Below are positions 1-9,034 of a DNA stretch of 22,792 bases, one piece after another (the first letter of the stretch is position 1; each line of letters opens with the position of its first letter). Below the pieces are notes generated by a model, which saw only the letters and a program-made list of their open reading frames with translations, was not told where the DNA came from and ran no database searches. Origin of the DNA: a bacterium (lineage in GTDB: Bacteria; B130-G9). The position numbers and the translations under genes are program-made. The stretch lies in NCBI GenBank assembly GCA_035527515.1, contig DATLAJ010000110.1:1-22792 (forward strand). The letters are read 5' to 3'.

Positions 1-374
1 GGGCAGAAGCTCTTGCCCGAAGGGCAGACCATGGGTAGCCGCAGGCGTAGCCTGACGGTGCGAATACCGCCACAATCCCCCTCCCCGTTGCGTTGCACGC
101 ACGGCTACCCACGGTATCCCCTGTCGGGGATTACAGCCTGCTCCTCGTTCGCACCCGTTAGGTGAAAGAAGCAACAACTCGGCTTTCGATATGAACTCCC
201 GTGCCTATGTGCCAGCCAGCTTCAGAGCTCAACTTCAGAAACGATCAATCTGATTATCGGGGAGCTCCTCGAGGCTTGTATCTTGACAGCTGCTTTGCTA
301 TCTTGGGTCTGTGGGATGCGTCCCTGAAGAGACAGGTGTTCTGACATCAATCACAGTTCTTAAGGAGCTTTTCA
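1..374. other. Intergenic leader with hairpin-rich repeat, no gene
   Basis: I see no convincing coding region here. The first 131 bases are rich in inverted repeats, listed separately. The rest is the leader of the beta-helix gene. AGGAG at 363-367 lies 7 nt before its ATG and is a good Shine-Dalgarno. A TTGACA hexamer at 283-288 has no convincing -10 partner at 16-18 nt, so I do not call a promoter. Confidence 0.6.
28..131. repeat. Palindromic multi-hairpin repeat (REP-like)
   Basis: The 14-mer ACCATGGGTAGCCG (28-41) has a 13/14 inverted partner at 102-115. Between the arms are smaller hairpins: AGGC/GCCT at 43-53 and CGGT/ACCG at 56-69. A perfect 6-bp stem, ATCCCC/GGGGAT with a 4-nt loop, follows at 116-131. 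Nested inverted repeats in non-coding DNA are typical of dispersed REP-like elements or of a structured RNA. Only one copy is visible here, so dispersal is inferred. No T-run follows, which argues against a simple terminator. Confidence 0.5.
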
Positions 375-2018
375 ATGAGACATATTAGGGTTCTTTCCTT
401 GTCTGCAATTATCTTAACGGTTTTCTGGTGCTTTCCAACGGGTGTTCAAGCTAGCGCACTCTACGTCCCATCCGAGTATCGGACGATTCAGGACGCAATA
501 GACGCCGCCGCCTCGGGCGACGTGGTCTGTGTCGGCGTTGGCGCTTTCAATGAGGCGCTCGTCCTCAAGGAGGGCGTAACGCTTCTTGGCAGCGGCAGAA
601 GTCGGTCGGTTGTCGATGCCGGGGCAGACGCGATTGCCATTCAGGCTGCGCAAGGGAGCAGGGTGTCGGGCCTCTCGATCGAGGAGGGCATAATCGGGAT
701 CGACTGCAAGGGCGCCGACGTCGTCATCGAGAACAACTACATCCAGAGCAGATACGTGGGCATCAGGTCAGAAAACACCTCCCCACAGATATTCAACAAC
801 AGCATCGACGCAGTTTACGTCTGCATCATGGCCAAGGGCTCTGGCGCTCCCATCATTTACAACAATGAGATAACGGGGCGATACGTGGGGATTTGGGCGG
901 AGAATATATCGCCGCTGGTGCGCAACAACAGGATCGCCGGCTTCGAGCATGGCATCTACACGATAGCGTCGAACGGCTACATCCTCAACAACAAGGTCAT
1001 CAACAGCCTCTATGACGGCGTAGTCGTTACCAGAGGCTCCAGCTGCATGTTGAGCAACAACGCCATCATTGACCACTACGAACGAGGCGTAAGCGTATTC
1101 GATTCGTCGCCACAGCTTCAATACAACATCATTGCTCAGAACGAGATCGGCCTTTTCTGTCAGGATTCCTCGCCGACTCTCACTCAGAACTGCATCGCCT
1201 CGAATCGCGAGTCGGACTACGAGGGGATATCGCCTGGCGTGACTGACATGACAAGCGACCCGTTGCTGGTCGGCGTTGGCCTAGTTTCTTCCATCTCTGG
1301 CGCCAACTACGACACGCTGGTCTGCACGGACGCTCACTGGACGACGGATTCGCTCGTCGGTCTTGACCTCGTGCCCAACACAACGGGGATGTATATAATC
1401 TATGGCGGACAATCGAGGACGTTCGAGGTTCTGTCCAACACCCGGACCTCGATCAAGGTGGCCGTGGACACCTCGGAAGACAACTACAAGACGCTTTTCA
1501 AGTGTGGCACCACCGAGGATTACACTAAAGCTGGCGACACGTTCTTCGTTGACGACGTGCACGTGCAGACGACGGGGGCCGGATGGCCGTCCGATTCGCC
1601 ATGCCTGGCCGGAGGCCTGGGCATATACGGTGGCGAGTATGGTGGCGACGCTGGCCTGCTAAATGCGCCGCTGGTTTCCCTAAGCAGCGTTGAGCAGGTC
1701 TATAAGACCAACCAGACCGTGAACATCACGGCAGACCTCTCAAACGATCAGAGCGAGCCGATCGACGCTGACCTTCACATTGTTGGCTTCATAGATGGCT
1801 CCTCCACCTTCTACGCCTATCCCAATTGGACGCTGGGCTTCAATGCTGTCCCATATAGCCTCACCGCCTACCAGAGCGAGACAATACCCGTGCTGGTCAT
1901 CCCGGCCGCGGCAGTCCCACCGGTGGATTTCAAGATACTCGCAGCCTTCACAAAACGCGGGACGTTCGAGCTGATCTCGCCGATCTCGGAGCTCTGGTTT
2001 AGCATAAAAGGGGATTAA
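375..2018 (+). CDS. Secreted right-handed parallel beta-helix protein
   Basis: The 547-residue product starts with a signal peptide: a basic N-terminus, a hydrophobic core at residues 7-22, and a likely cleavage after VQASA near residue 28. Mature residues 30-60 (VPSEYRTIQDAIDAAASGD) form the opening typical of pectate-lyase-like and NosD-like helices. Residues about 60-280 repeat the roughly 22-residue PbH1 pattern with asparagine ladders (NN at each turn). Residues 290-400 look like an irregular beta cap, and residues 430-547 like an Ig-type C-terminal domain. I see no membrane anchor, sorting signal or lyase/hydrolase catalytic set, so an enzymatic role is not supported. It is probably exported to the periplasm or surface and may bind polysaccharide, which would fit the adjacent envelope genes. 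The ATG start has AGGAG 7 nt upstream. It converges on the block A operon. Confidence 0.85.
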   Translation: MRHIRVLSLSAIILTVFWCFPTGVQASALYVPSEYRTIQDAIDAAASGDVVCVGVGAFNEALVLKEGVTLLGSGRSRSVVDAGADAIAIQAAQGSRVSGLSIEEGIIGIDCKGADVVIENNYIQSRYVGIRSENTSPQIFNNSIDAVYVCIMAKGSGAPIIYNNEITGRYVGIWAENISPLVRNNRIAGFEHGIYTIASNGYILNNKVINSLYDGVVVTRGSSCMLSNNAIIDHYERGVSVFDSSPQLQYNIIAQNEIGLFCQDSSPTLTQNCIASNRESDYEGISPGVTDMTSDPLLVGVGLVSSISGANYDTLVCTDAHWTTDSLVGLDLVPNTTGMYIIYGGQSRTFEVLSNTRTSIKVAVDTSEDNYKTLFKCGTTEDYTKAGDTFFVDDVHVQTTGAGWPSDSPCLAGGLGIYGGEYGGDAGLLNAPLVSLSSVEQVYKTNQTVNITADLSNDQSEPIDADLHIVGFIDGSSTFYAYPNWTLGFNAVPYSLTAYQSETIPVLVIPAAAVPPVDFKILAAFTKRGTFELISPISELWFSIKGD

Positions 2019-2053
2019 AAAGCCCTGCCGGGGCCGAACCCAGGGCCGGGCTT
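2016..2053 (-). terminator. Rho-independent terminator of polysaccharide block A
   Basis: Read on the minus strand after the GT39-like stop codon, AAGCCC-g-GCC pairs with GGC-a-GGGCTT, a 9-bp stem with one mismatch. It is followed at once by a run of five T. On the plus strand the same hairpin follows the beta-helix stop but lacks a downstream T-run, so it should act mainly on the minus-strand operon. Confidence 0.6.
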
Positions 2054-2062
2054 GTCCAGTCC

Positions 2063-4267
2063 TTATCCCTCTGCGGGAGGGCGATGGCGCTGTCCCGAGG
2101 GATTGCTGGCCCTTCTGATGATAACCTTGTCGAGGACGACGGAGCTCCCATCGCGCTCCTCGCTGCCCCGCGGCGCAAGCATCTTGATGCAAAGCATCCC
2201 GCTACGCTTCTGTGTCTGCGCCTCGAATCGATAGAGCGAAGGCTCCTCTGACGTTATCTTGCCCTGCCACAGAACCTTCCCGTCCAACGCGACCTGAATA
2301 GTCGGCCACTCTCCCCCTTTCGGTTTTGCCTGGGCGACAAGCGTTAGCGACGCCTGACCTTCTGGGAGAAGGACGGGAGCCAGCTGCTCGCTGGGGCGGA
2401 GTATCTCCCAGCCGCCGTGCACTCTTCTTCCCGCAAAGATGCCCGCCCTGAAGTTGTGGACCATGTCCTCCGCCTCGAGCACATCGACGAGGTCCGGCCC
2501 CCGCTCCGTATCGAGCCAGGAGCGATTGAGGCCCTCGTCCTCGAGCTTCTCCCAGAGCTTGCGCGAGCGCCCAAACCAGCCCCGCCGGCGATAGATTATC
2601 CTGAGTGCGATCTCTTTCTCCTCCGGCTTGCGGAATATCGGCGACAGCAGCTCCAGCAGCTCCACTTGCTCATCCCGAGTGAACTTCGAGGTCCGCCTCG
2701 AGATTGTTATGGTCTGATCATCACTGCCGTTGAATCGGGCAACCAGCTGATAGTGTTGGCTTAACAGCTTTGGCGGATCGGCGAGTAGCTTCTCCAGAAG
2801 CTGAACCTGCCGGTCGGCAGGCACCCAGGGCGAGGCCTCGGCCTCCCAAGACAACGTCAGGAATGGGCCAGTTCTGGTGACGATATAGTCCGAGTCAACG
2901 AGATACCAAAAAAAGTTGTCACTGCTCAAGGTCTTAAAGAGAATCCTCTTTCTCTGATTCATAATCGTCTCGAAGTTGCAGTAGATCGCCTGCAACGCCG
3001 GCAATTTGGGCGCTACTGCCACCGAGCAGAGCTCTGAAGGACGTCCCCAGTCAGCAGCGATTGTGCGAACGATGCGCGGTATCTGCCAATCGTCTCGTGT
3101 CGGGAACAGAGGCGTTACGAGGTGCTCGAAGAAAGAGGACCTGAAGGTAGTGGCGATGACGTCATGGGGTATAGCCCCCTGCAAGAGCATGATAAGTCCC
3201 AGTACAATAATGAGTGTGATCAGGACTGACCGACCAGTCGATGGCTTCAATGAGCAGATACCGTGGCCAGCGACAATCGCGAGGGCGGGGTATGCCGGCA
3301 GCATGTATCGCGGCCACTTGGGATAGAAGAAGAGCATGATGGCGAACGCACCCATAACCCAGCCTAGGGGGATGGCGACGCGGTTTAATCTTCTCTTGAT
3401 CAACAGGACCACAAAGCCGAGCACAACCACACCGGAAAGGACCGGGGTCATCCCACCTATGAAACGGATGATGTAGAAGCCGAGGCTGAACAAGTTGAAA
3501 GGGTGTGATGGATATATGCCCGTGTAGATATCCTTGTTGAGCCGAAAAAGCGAGAGCACGTCTTCAAGGTGCTTTGCGTACCACGGGAGCGCGATTAAGA
3601 GGGCAAACGCGATCGCGATGCCGAGGTTTCGCAGTCTCTTGGACATGATGCCCTGGCGGGCTCTGCTCGCGATAGTCAGTGCCAACGGGCCGACCAGAAA
3701 CACGAAGAATGTCCACTTGATCAGAAGCCCGAGTCCAAGCGATAGGCCAAGCGCAGCGGACCAGCCAGCCCCCCGAAAACCGTCAGTGCGGATGAGGCAC
3801 AGAACGCTCAAGGCCACACCTAACGTCAACATCATGCTGAGATTGTCGAAGTGCGAAGCCGCGAAGACGGCGGGGAAGCATCCGACCAGGAACGCGGCGA
3901 GCAGGGCGGGCGAGGCGCTCTCCTGAACAAGAGACCTCGAGATGGCATACACGACCAAGATAAGCGCTGCGAAGCACAGGGCGGATGTGCCCAGCGCAAG
4001 TCTCTTGTCCACACCGAAAATGCGGAAGAGGCTGCCGACGACAGACCTGTGCGCAGGAGGATATGCGTCTAAATAGCGATCGATAATGTTGATCAAGCCG
4101 GCCGTGAAGCGGCTTGTCTGTGGCAGGATGCGGACCGCATCGAGCGTGTGCCTCACGCAGTCCTGGCCGCAAGGTGGCCGCCTGTCGTATGCAATCCAGA
4201 AGACGCTTGCGCCGACCTGAACGCTGACGATTAGCGCCAGAAGCCAAGAGGCTCGGCGGCGACTCAC
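2063..4267 (-). CDS. GT39-like membrane glycosyltransferase with C-terminal CBM-like domain
   Basis: This 734-residue GT-C protein probably transfers a sugar from a polyprenyl-phosphate donor at the membrane. Residues 1-365 contain about ten hydrophobic segments. KWPRYMLPAYPALA at 317-330 matches the PRY-LPA-PAL signature of the ArnT/PMT (GT39) superfamily, and an acidic residue in the first periplasmic loop (D36) is a candidate for the family's catalytic position. Residues 370-560 are soluble and not recognised. Residues 597-720 begin EAEDM and continue with a beta-rich sequence (SLTLVAQA, IQVALDGK) like jelly-roll carbohydrate-binding modules of the CBM6/35/60 type. The start is GTG with a weak Shine-Dalgarno. 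It lies 15 nt after the flippase and is last in block A before a terminator. Acceptor and sugar are unknown. Confidence 0.8.
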   Translation of the reverse strand: MSRRRASWLLALIVSVQVGASVFWIAYDRRPPCGQDCVRHTLDAVRILPQTSRFTAGLINIIDRYLDAYPPAHRSVVGSLFRIFGVDKRLALGTSALCFAALILVVYAISRSLVQESASPALLAAFLVGCFPAVFAASHFDNLSMMLTLGVALSVLCLIRTDGFRGAGWSAALGLSLGLGLLIKWTFFVFLVGPLALTIASRARQGIMSKRLRNLGIAIAFALLIALPWYAKHLEDVLSLFRLNKDIYTGIYPSHPFNLFSLGFYIIRFIGGMTPVLSGVVVLGFVVLLIKRRLNRVAIPLGWVMGAFAIMLFFYPKWPRYMLPAYPALAIVAGHGICSLKPSTGRSVLITLIIVLGLIMLLQGAIPHDVIATTFRSSFFEHLVTPLFPTRDDWQIPRIVRTIAADWGRPSELCSVAVAPKLPALQAIYCNFETIMNQRKRILFKTLSSDNFFWYLVDSDYIVTRTGPFLTLSWEAEASPWVPADRQVQLLEKLLADPPKLLSQHYQLVARFNGSDDQTITISRRTSKFTRDEQVELLELLSPIFRKPEEKEIALRIIYRRRGWFGRSRKLWEKLEDEGLNRSWLDTERGPDLVDVLEAEDMVHNFRAGIFAGRRVHGGWEILRPSEQLAPVLLPEGQASLTLVAQAKPKGGEWPTIQVALDGKVLWQGKITSEEPSLYRFEAQTQKRSGMLCIKMLAPRGSEERDGSSVVLDKVIIRRASNPSGQRHRPPAEG

Positions 4268-4282
4268 GTCCGCATTCTCGCG

Positions 4283-5755
4283 TCAGGAGATGGTCTGTCT
4301 GCTCGCATTGCCTCGTGCTAAGAGCTGCGACAGGAGCTCCTTGTCCTCTTTCGTTACCCCTTTGAAGAGCAAAAGACAGATAGCAAAGACCGCTAAGGTT
4401 ACAACGCACTGAAGCTCCGACCCGAGGCCACGCGCAAGCCACAGCGCAGCGCCCGCAAAGGCGCCGGCGGCCGCGACCCGGAGTATGTATTTGCACATTC
4501 TGAATGAGGGGAGCGGTTTCCTAACGAAATGTGCGCTGAGCATCATCAATAGGACCTGCGTTACGACGGTTGCGGCAGCTGCTCCCTTGTAGCTGTAGGA
4601 CGGTATGAGGGCGTAATTGAGTGAGATGTTGAGCATCGCACAGAAGAAAGCGGCTATCGCATTCTTGCGCTGATGGCTGCTGGCCACAAGGAGATAGATC
4701 AGCACATAATCGACGTAGATAAGTGGGATTGTCCACACGAGTATCTGAAGAGCAAGCTGCGACTGGGGCCCGAAGTCCTTGCCGAAGATCGGGATTATCC
4801 GGCCGGCAAGCGTTGTCAGAACGAAGGCCACGAAAAGCCCGGCTCCGAACAGGATGCGGACGAGCTGCCCAGATATGACCACGAGCTGCTCCCTATCTCT
4901 TACGAACTGCTTGGCAAAAAGCGGTAGAACGACCATGGCTGCTGCGCCCGGCAGGAGCATCGTGAACTCCAGAATCTTAAAGGACGCCACGTACCAGCCG
5001 ACTACCGCCTCGTTGGTGAACATCCTTAGCATGACAACGTCGATGTGGAAATAGACAAAGGAGAAGAAGAGGGAGAATATGAGCGGCAGGGCTTCGAGGA
5101 GCAGATGACGCACGCGGCCAGTCCGTAAGCTGGGCCAGGGCCTGATCTTGAACCGCGATGCAACGACAAAGCACGTTGCCACAAGCGAGACAACGGCCGC
5201 TATTACGTAGGAAGCGGAGACGGCAAGAACATTCCTGAAGACGAGAACAAGGACTACGCCCAGAACCACAGCAAGCGCTCGATGGCCGAGGTTGATCGCG
5301 GCATCGTAGGCGAGTCTCTGCCGCTCAATATAGACTGCGTTGACCAGATCGATCATCGTGTTCAATATCCAATAGAGTGCGAAGAGTGCCAGGGGCAGGA
5401 GGTCTGCCGAGGAGAGGTCGATCTTCCCCGCCGCAATGAGCACGTAGGTTACTGACGCCACGAGGATGGCCGTTACGGCGCTCAGTATGAGCTTGATCAG
5501 AAGGAGGGCGGACATGGTCTGCTGCCTGCTCTGGGGCTCCTTGGCGCTCTCTCTTGCGTAGAGCGTGTTGAGCCCCGCGTCGGCGACCATCGCAAACAGG
5601 TTCGTGTAGAGCAACAGGAAGCCATACTTCCCTAGACCCTTATCGCCAAGCGTGCGCGCCAAGAATATGACGAAGCCGAAACCGATAACCTTGCGTCCGA
5701 CCTCGCCGAGGCTCTTGAACGACACGTTCATAAAGACTCTCTGAAGAAGATTCAT
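4283..5755 (-). CDS. Wzx-type polysaccharide flippase (MOP superfamily)
   Basis: The 490-residue protein consists almost wholly of hydrophobic helices, about twelve to fourteen, the usual size for Wzx/RfbX oligosaccharide flippases. The N-terminus (NVSFKSLGEVGRKVIGFGFV, then a segment ending in GKYGFLLLYTNLFAMVADAG) is the typical MOP opening. This family moves undecaprenyl-diphosphate-linked oligosaccharide repeat units from the cytoplasmic to the periplasmic face of the inner membrane. It lies 40 nt after the O-antigen ligase gene and 15 nt before the GT39-like gene, so the three are probably co-transcribed. An alternative ATG at codon 9 (5729-5731) has AGAGAG nearby and could be the true start. 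Family identity is secure; the substrate is not predictable from sequence. Confidence 0.88.
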   Translation of the reverse strand: MNLLQRVFMNVSFKSLGEVGRKVIGFGFVIFLARTLGDKGLGKYGFLLLYTNLFAMVADAGLNTLYARESAKEPQSRQQTMSALLLIKLILSAVTAILVASVTYVLIAAGKIDLSSADLLPLALFALYWILNTMIDLVNAVYIERQRLAYDAAINLGHRALAVVLGVVLVLVFRNVLAVSASYVIAAVVSLVATCFVVASRFKIRPWPSLRTGRVRHLLLEALPLIFSLFFSFVYFHIDVVMLRMFTNEAVVGWYVASFKILEFTMLLPGAAAMVVLPLFAKQFVRDREQLVVISGQLVRILFGAGLFVAFVLTTLAGRIIPIFGKDFGPQSQLALQILVWTIPLIYVDYVLIYLLVASSHQRKNAIAAFFCAMLNISLNYALIPSYSYKGAAAATVVTQVLLMMLSAHFVRKPLPSFRMCKYILRVAAAGAFAGAALWLARGLGSELQCVVTLAVFAICLLLFKGVTKEDKELLSQLLARGNASRQTIS

Positions 5756-5795
5756 CCTACGTCCCTAGGCGCTCTCGCCAAAGAAACTGCCAGCA

Positions 5796-7130
5796 TCACG
5801 ACCTCGCTGACCCTTCGTGAGACCTAGCCAGCGTCCGTATCGCGAGCCCCGCTCCCATGATCGCCCCCGCGATGAGATGCACGCCGTGGTATCGAAAGAC
5901 ATCGATCATATTGTAGGCAAAGAAGGCGCACGCCGAGACGCAGACCGCCCCGGCAAGGTATCTCGCATCAGCAGCTTGGGTGCTGCGCAAGGAGCGAATC
6001 AGAAGCCAGACCACCGACACGGCGAAGAAAAGGAAGGCGCACAGGCCAACTATCCCAGATTCCAGCGCTGTCTGTAAGTAAAGATTGTGCAGGTGCGCTC
6101 GCTTGAGGCGCTCCTCGCCACTGCCCATCTGGACGTGCGCCATCGCCAGGTGGTAGTTGCCGGGTCCATAGCCGAGGACAGGCCGCTCTGCGATCATCGA
6201 CAGCCCTGCACGGTAGAGATGCACTCGCTGAATGCCCGAGTCCATCGACACGAGCGAGGCGAAGTCCGCGCCTCGAAAGAGCACAGCTGCGACTAAGGCG
6301 AGCGCCAGCACCGCAAGCAGGACTAGCATTAGCGGCCGGCGGCCTGAGGGTTTAGCCTCACCTTTCGCTCTGCCGAAATAAAGAAGAGCAGCGAGTGACG
6401 CCAGGGCCAGCGGCCACGATGTGCGGGAGAACGTGAGCATCAGGGCGATGAGGTTGAGCACGAGGGCAGCAGCGGCAGCGGCCTTGCCTAATGCTGTTCT
6501 GTTTCGCGCAAATAGGAATATGCAGAGCGGCAGGATGATCACGAGGTAGCACGCAAACGAGTTGGCCTGATTGAAGAACGAGTGCGCCCTGACGTGCCAT
6601 CCAGTCGTTAGACAGAAGAGCGAATCGATGCGGGAGTGCGGTTCGAGCTCAAACGCGGCCGAGGGGGGTCCCATGACGGACTGGAAGATGCCATAAAGCG
6701 AGGCTGGCACGCTGGCCGCGACAAGCGATATGATGAGCTTCCTAAGATCGTTGAGGCTCTCCATGGACAGGGCAGAAACCGTGAAAACCGCAAAAAATGA
6801 GAGCCAACGAAGGATATCCTTGAGTGCATTTGAAGTCGAAGCTGCAGAAGCGCTCGAGATAAACATCCACACACAAAACGGCATGAAAAGCAGGCAGACC
6901 CTGAGGATTCTCCTGAAGTCTATATTGCCCCTTATGAATCGAACGACCAATCCTGAAAAGATAGATAGTATCAGAAGCTCGTTGCTCGTGATGGTAACGC
7001 CAAGCTGATAATAGCTCTCGAAGGGGAAGAAAAAGGCCCCGAGCGCTATCGCTGACGCAGGGTGCTGCGCAGAGAACCACGCAAGCAGGATAATACATGC
7101 AAGAAAAGCGGCCGTGATCACAAAAGACAT
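5796..7130 (-). CDS. O-antigen ligase / Wzy-type polymerase family protein
   Basis: The 444-residue membrane protein has about twelve hydrophobic segments. The long loop holds the family motif HLHNLYLQTALESGIVG at residues 346-362 (H-N-x-x-L-x(4)-E-x-G), preceded by GYGPGN at 320-325. Other typical points are RAHSFFNQAN (181-190) and TFSRTSW (233-239). Members use lipid-linked glycan in the periplasm, either ligating O-antigen to lipid A-core (WaaL), polymerising repeats (Wzy), or glycosylating proteins (PglL). Sequence alone does not separate these. The neighbouring flippase and GT-C enzymes fit the first two. It is first in block A, and a candidate promoter lies upstream at 7171-7199. The ATG start has only a weak Shine-Dalgarno. 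Confidence 0.87.
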   Translation of the reverse strand: MSFVITAAFLACIILLAWFSAQHPASAIALGAFFFPFESYYQLGVTITSNELLILSIFSGLVVRFIRGNIDFRRILRVCLLFMPFCVWMFISSASAASTSNALKDILRWLSFFAVFTVSALSMESLNDLRKLIISLVAASVPASLYGIFQSVMGPPSAAFELEPHSRIDSLFCLTTGWHVRAHSFFNQANSFACYLVIILPLCIFLFARNRTALGKAAAAAALVLNLIALMLTFSRTSWPLALASLAALLYFGRAKGEAKPSGRRPLMLVLLAVLALALVAAVLFRGADFASLVSMDSGIQRVHLYRAGLSMIAERPVLGYGPGNYHLAMAHVQMGSGEERLKRAHLHNLYLQTALESGIVGLCAFLFFAVSVVWLLIRSLRSTQAADARYLAGAVCVSACAFFAYNMIDVFRYHGVHLIAGAIMGAGLAIRTLARSHEGSARS

Positions 7131-7170
7131 CTTGACTTTGAAAGAGCAATTGACATTATTCTACAATATA

Positions 7171-7199
7171 GTTATCAGTAATAATCCGTAGGGCGTCAA
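7171..7199 (-). promoter_or_regulatory. Candidate sigma70-type promoter for block A
   Basis: On the minus strand TTGACG (7199-7194) is separated by exactly 17 nt from GATAAC (7176-7171). They match 5/6 and 4/6 of the consensus hexamers. The site lies 41 nt upstream of the O-antigen ligase start in an AT-rich stretch. This is a motif match only. Confidence 0.35.
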
Positions 7200-7316
7200 A
7201 TTTAGCATTGAAGCCGAGTGTTGGCAAGTTGGGCGGTCAGAAGGTGAGGTGTGTGCCGTTGCCGCGAGCCATTTCTCTGATCAATGACGGTGGCGCTCTA
7301 ATGAAAGTGCTCTTTC

Positions 7317-7604
7317 ATGGCGAGTAAGATGGAGAATATGGTGGAGATATTTGGCGACGTGAGATTCGTCATTCTGATGGCGGCGGTCTGCATCGGTATT
7401 TTTGTGTTGATTTTCTTGCTGAAGCTCCGTCCCCGCGAGATAAGGGTCTTCGTCACCATATTCGCGGTCGGAATGGTCGCCATAGCTGGGATGTATGTCC
7501 TAACGTTCTTCGAGCCAAGTCTCGCCATCTTTTACGCCTACGCTGTGTTGGCGACCGCGACAGGCATCCTGCTGTTTATCTATTATCGCTACTTCGCCAG
7601 CTGA
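7317..7604 (+). CDS. Small membrane protein with three predicted helices, unknown function
   Basis: This 95-residue protein has no family I recognise. It has three hydrophobic stretches: residues about 18-38 (ILMAAVCIGIFVLIFLLK), 45-66 (VFVTIFAVGMVAIAGMYVL) and 69-92 (LAIFYAYAVLATATGILLF). The short linkers KLRPREIR and EPSL separate them. Alternative in-frame ATGs at 7329 and 7338 are possible. The first ATG has no obvious Shine-Dalgarno, and GGAG at 7331-7334 favours 7338 only weakly. It is divergent from block A and convergent with block B, alone between two polysaccharide operons. A small accessory subunit of envelope assembly is a guess from location only. The opposite strand is also open here, but the clean hydrophobic periodicity favours this frame. 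Confidence 0.55.
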   Translation: MASKMENMVEIFGDVRFVILMAAVCIGIFVLIFLLKLRPREIRVFVTIFAVGMVAIAGMYVLTFFEPSLAIFYAYAVLATATGILLFIYYRYFAS

Positions 7605-7702
7605 ATCAGCTCTACCGTGGTGTGCGACTCTGCGCCCGGAATCCCACGCCTCCTGCGCCCGCTCTTCGGCCCGGCAGCGGACTACTTTCAACTTACAACC
7701 TG

Positions 7703-9019
7703 CTACCTGGGCGGCTTCTCATCCATCTGGCTGATAACGAACTTGAACTTGCCGCACGAGCGATAGGGGACCTCCTCGGCGGTGTGGATGCGGACTACCA
7801 TCGCTTCTCCGAGCTTCCTCTTGAGCTCGGCGCGCAGCGTGTTGGCGGTCTCGTCGTCAAACTCGGGATTGGGCACGACATAGACGTCAAGAGTTAGCTT
7901 CTCCTTCTGGAGTAGCTGCGCTCTCTTGATGCCTTTTGGGAAAAAGAATGCGAAAGAAAGCCCTGATACCCACCGGCCATCCGCGGTTTGGACGCGGTCG
8001 TCAACCCGGCCGGTCAGGCGCTCAACAAGTGGGAGGGTTCGCCCGCACCGGCAGATTCGGTCCGTTGGCGTGGCGTAGTCCATCGTGTCATAACGGATGA
8101 GGGGGAAGGCCTTGTTGTGAAGCCCTGTTGCGATAATCCTGCCCTCCTCGCCGGGACCCGCAGGCGTCCCATCATCGTTGATGATCTCGACGATGCCATA
8201 TTCCATCGCGACGTGGTAGCCGCCCTGAGGGCACTGAGTGATCAACACATTGTGCTCTTTCAGGCCATAATTATCGCACACGGGGACGCCGCTCCACTTC
8301 TCGATAAACCTCCTCTGATGGTCAAGCACGGCCTCGGACGCAGTGAAGACGCATTTGGGTCTGACGTCGTCGATACCCGCGTCCGAAAGGAGCCGGCATA
8401 GAGAATCGATGGCGGCCGGGTGGCCACGCCAAAGCTTCACGTGGTAGCTGCGCAAGAGCTCGGCATACTTGCCTATGTTTGCCGCATCAATTATGTCAGA
8501 AGACATCTCAAGCCCGCGGCACTTGCGGTTCCACTTGTAGCCACCCGGGGCATCCATTACCACGCTGCGGATGTCCAAGAACGGCTCGCCCAGCCGATAG
8601 CCGAGCCAGGAAAAATGCCGCCACATACACGTGAACTCGATAACGTTGGAATCGCTATCCCAATAAACCGTCAGCGGCGAACCCGTCGTCCCACTCGTTT
8701 GGATGGCCCTTGGCCGGAACCTCTCGAAATTATCGGCCTTGAACTCGTCATGATGCTCGATCAGGTAATCCTTCGAGAGGATAGGCAGCCTCGACAGGTC
8801 CCTCAGGCGCCTGAAATCGGACCTTTTGAGGCCGAGTTTCTTGAAGAGGTTTCGATAGTGGGGGACATGCTCAAGACAGTGGTCGAGCATTCTCGACAAA
8901 AGCTTCCATTGGAGACTGAGCAGCCGCTCACGGGGATAATACTGGCTCCTCCAGAGAAACCATCGCCAGTAAAGAAGGCGCCTCGGATAGAGGAAATCGC
9001 GTATCTTAAACTCGATCAT
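7703..9019 (-). CDS. Phenylacetate-CoA ligase-like (PaaK/CapK) adenylate-forming enzyme
   Basis: The 438-residue protein has the ANL superfamily P-loop TSGTTGSP at residues 108-115. It also has the A5-like YGLKEH (251-256, usually YGxTE), the A7-like IRYDTMDYA (308-316) and the CRCGR (323-327) and TGRVDD segment typical of the PaaK/CapK/coenzyme F390 synthetase branch. Such enzymes activate a carboxylate as acyl-AMP and pass it to CoA or another acceptor. In polysaccharide loci, CapK-like members are thought to help acylate or otherwise decorate glycans. AGAGGG lies 6 nt before the ATG. It is last in block B, 15 nt after DUF362. The substrate is unknown, and phenylacetate itself is unlikely given the surroundings. 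Confidence 0.85.
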   Translation of the reverse strand: MIEFKIRDFLYPRRLLYWRWFLWRSQYYPRERLLSLQWKLLSRMLDHCLEHVPHYRNLFKKLGLKRSDFRRLRDLSRLPILSKDYLIEHHDEFKADNFERFRPRAIQTSGTTGSPLTVYWDSDSNVIEFTCMWRHFSWLGYRLGEPFLDIRSVVMDAPGGYKWNRKCRGLEMSSDIIDAANIGKYAELLRSYHVKLWRGHPAAIDSLCRLLSDAGIDDVRPKCVFTASEAVLDHQRRFIEKWSGVPVCDNYGLKEHNVLITQCPQGGYHVAMEYGIVEIINDDGTPAGPGEEGRIIATGLHNKAFPLIRYDTMDYATPTDRICRCGRTLPLVERLTGRVDDRVQTADGRWVSGLSFAFFFPKGIKRAQLLQKEKLTLDVYVVPNPEFDDETANTLRAELKRKLGEAMVVRIHTAEEVPYRSCGKFKFVISQMDEKPPR

Positions 9020-9034
9020 CTGTCGCCCTCTCGC

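Noticed and set aside
283-311. TTGACA before the beta-helix gene
   Set aside because: No -10-like hexamer occurs at an acceptable distance.
7599-7611. Palindrome AGCTGAATCAGCT at the end of the small membrane protein gene
   Set aside because: The one-base loop cannot form a hairpin and the site includes the stop codon; probably chance.
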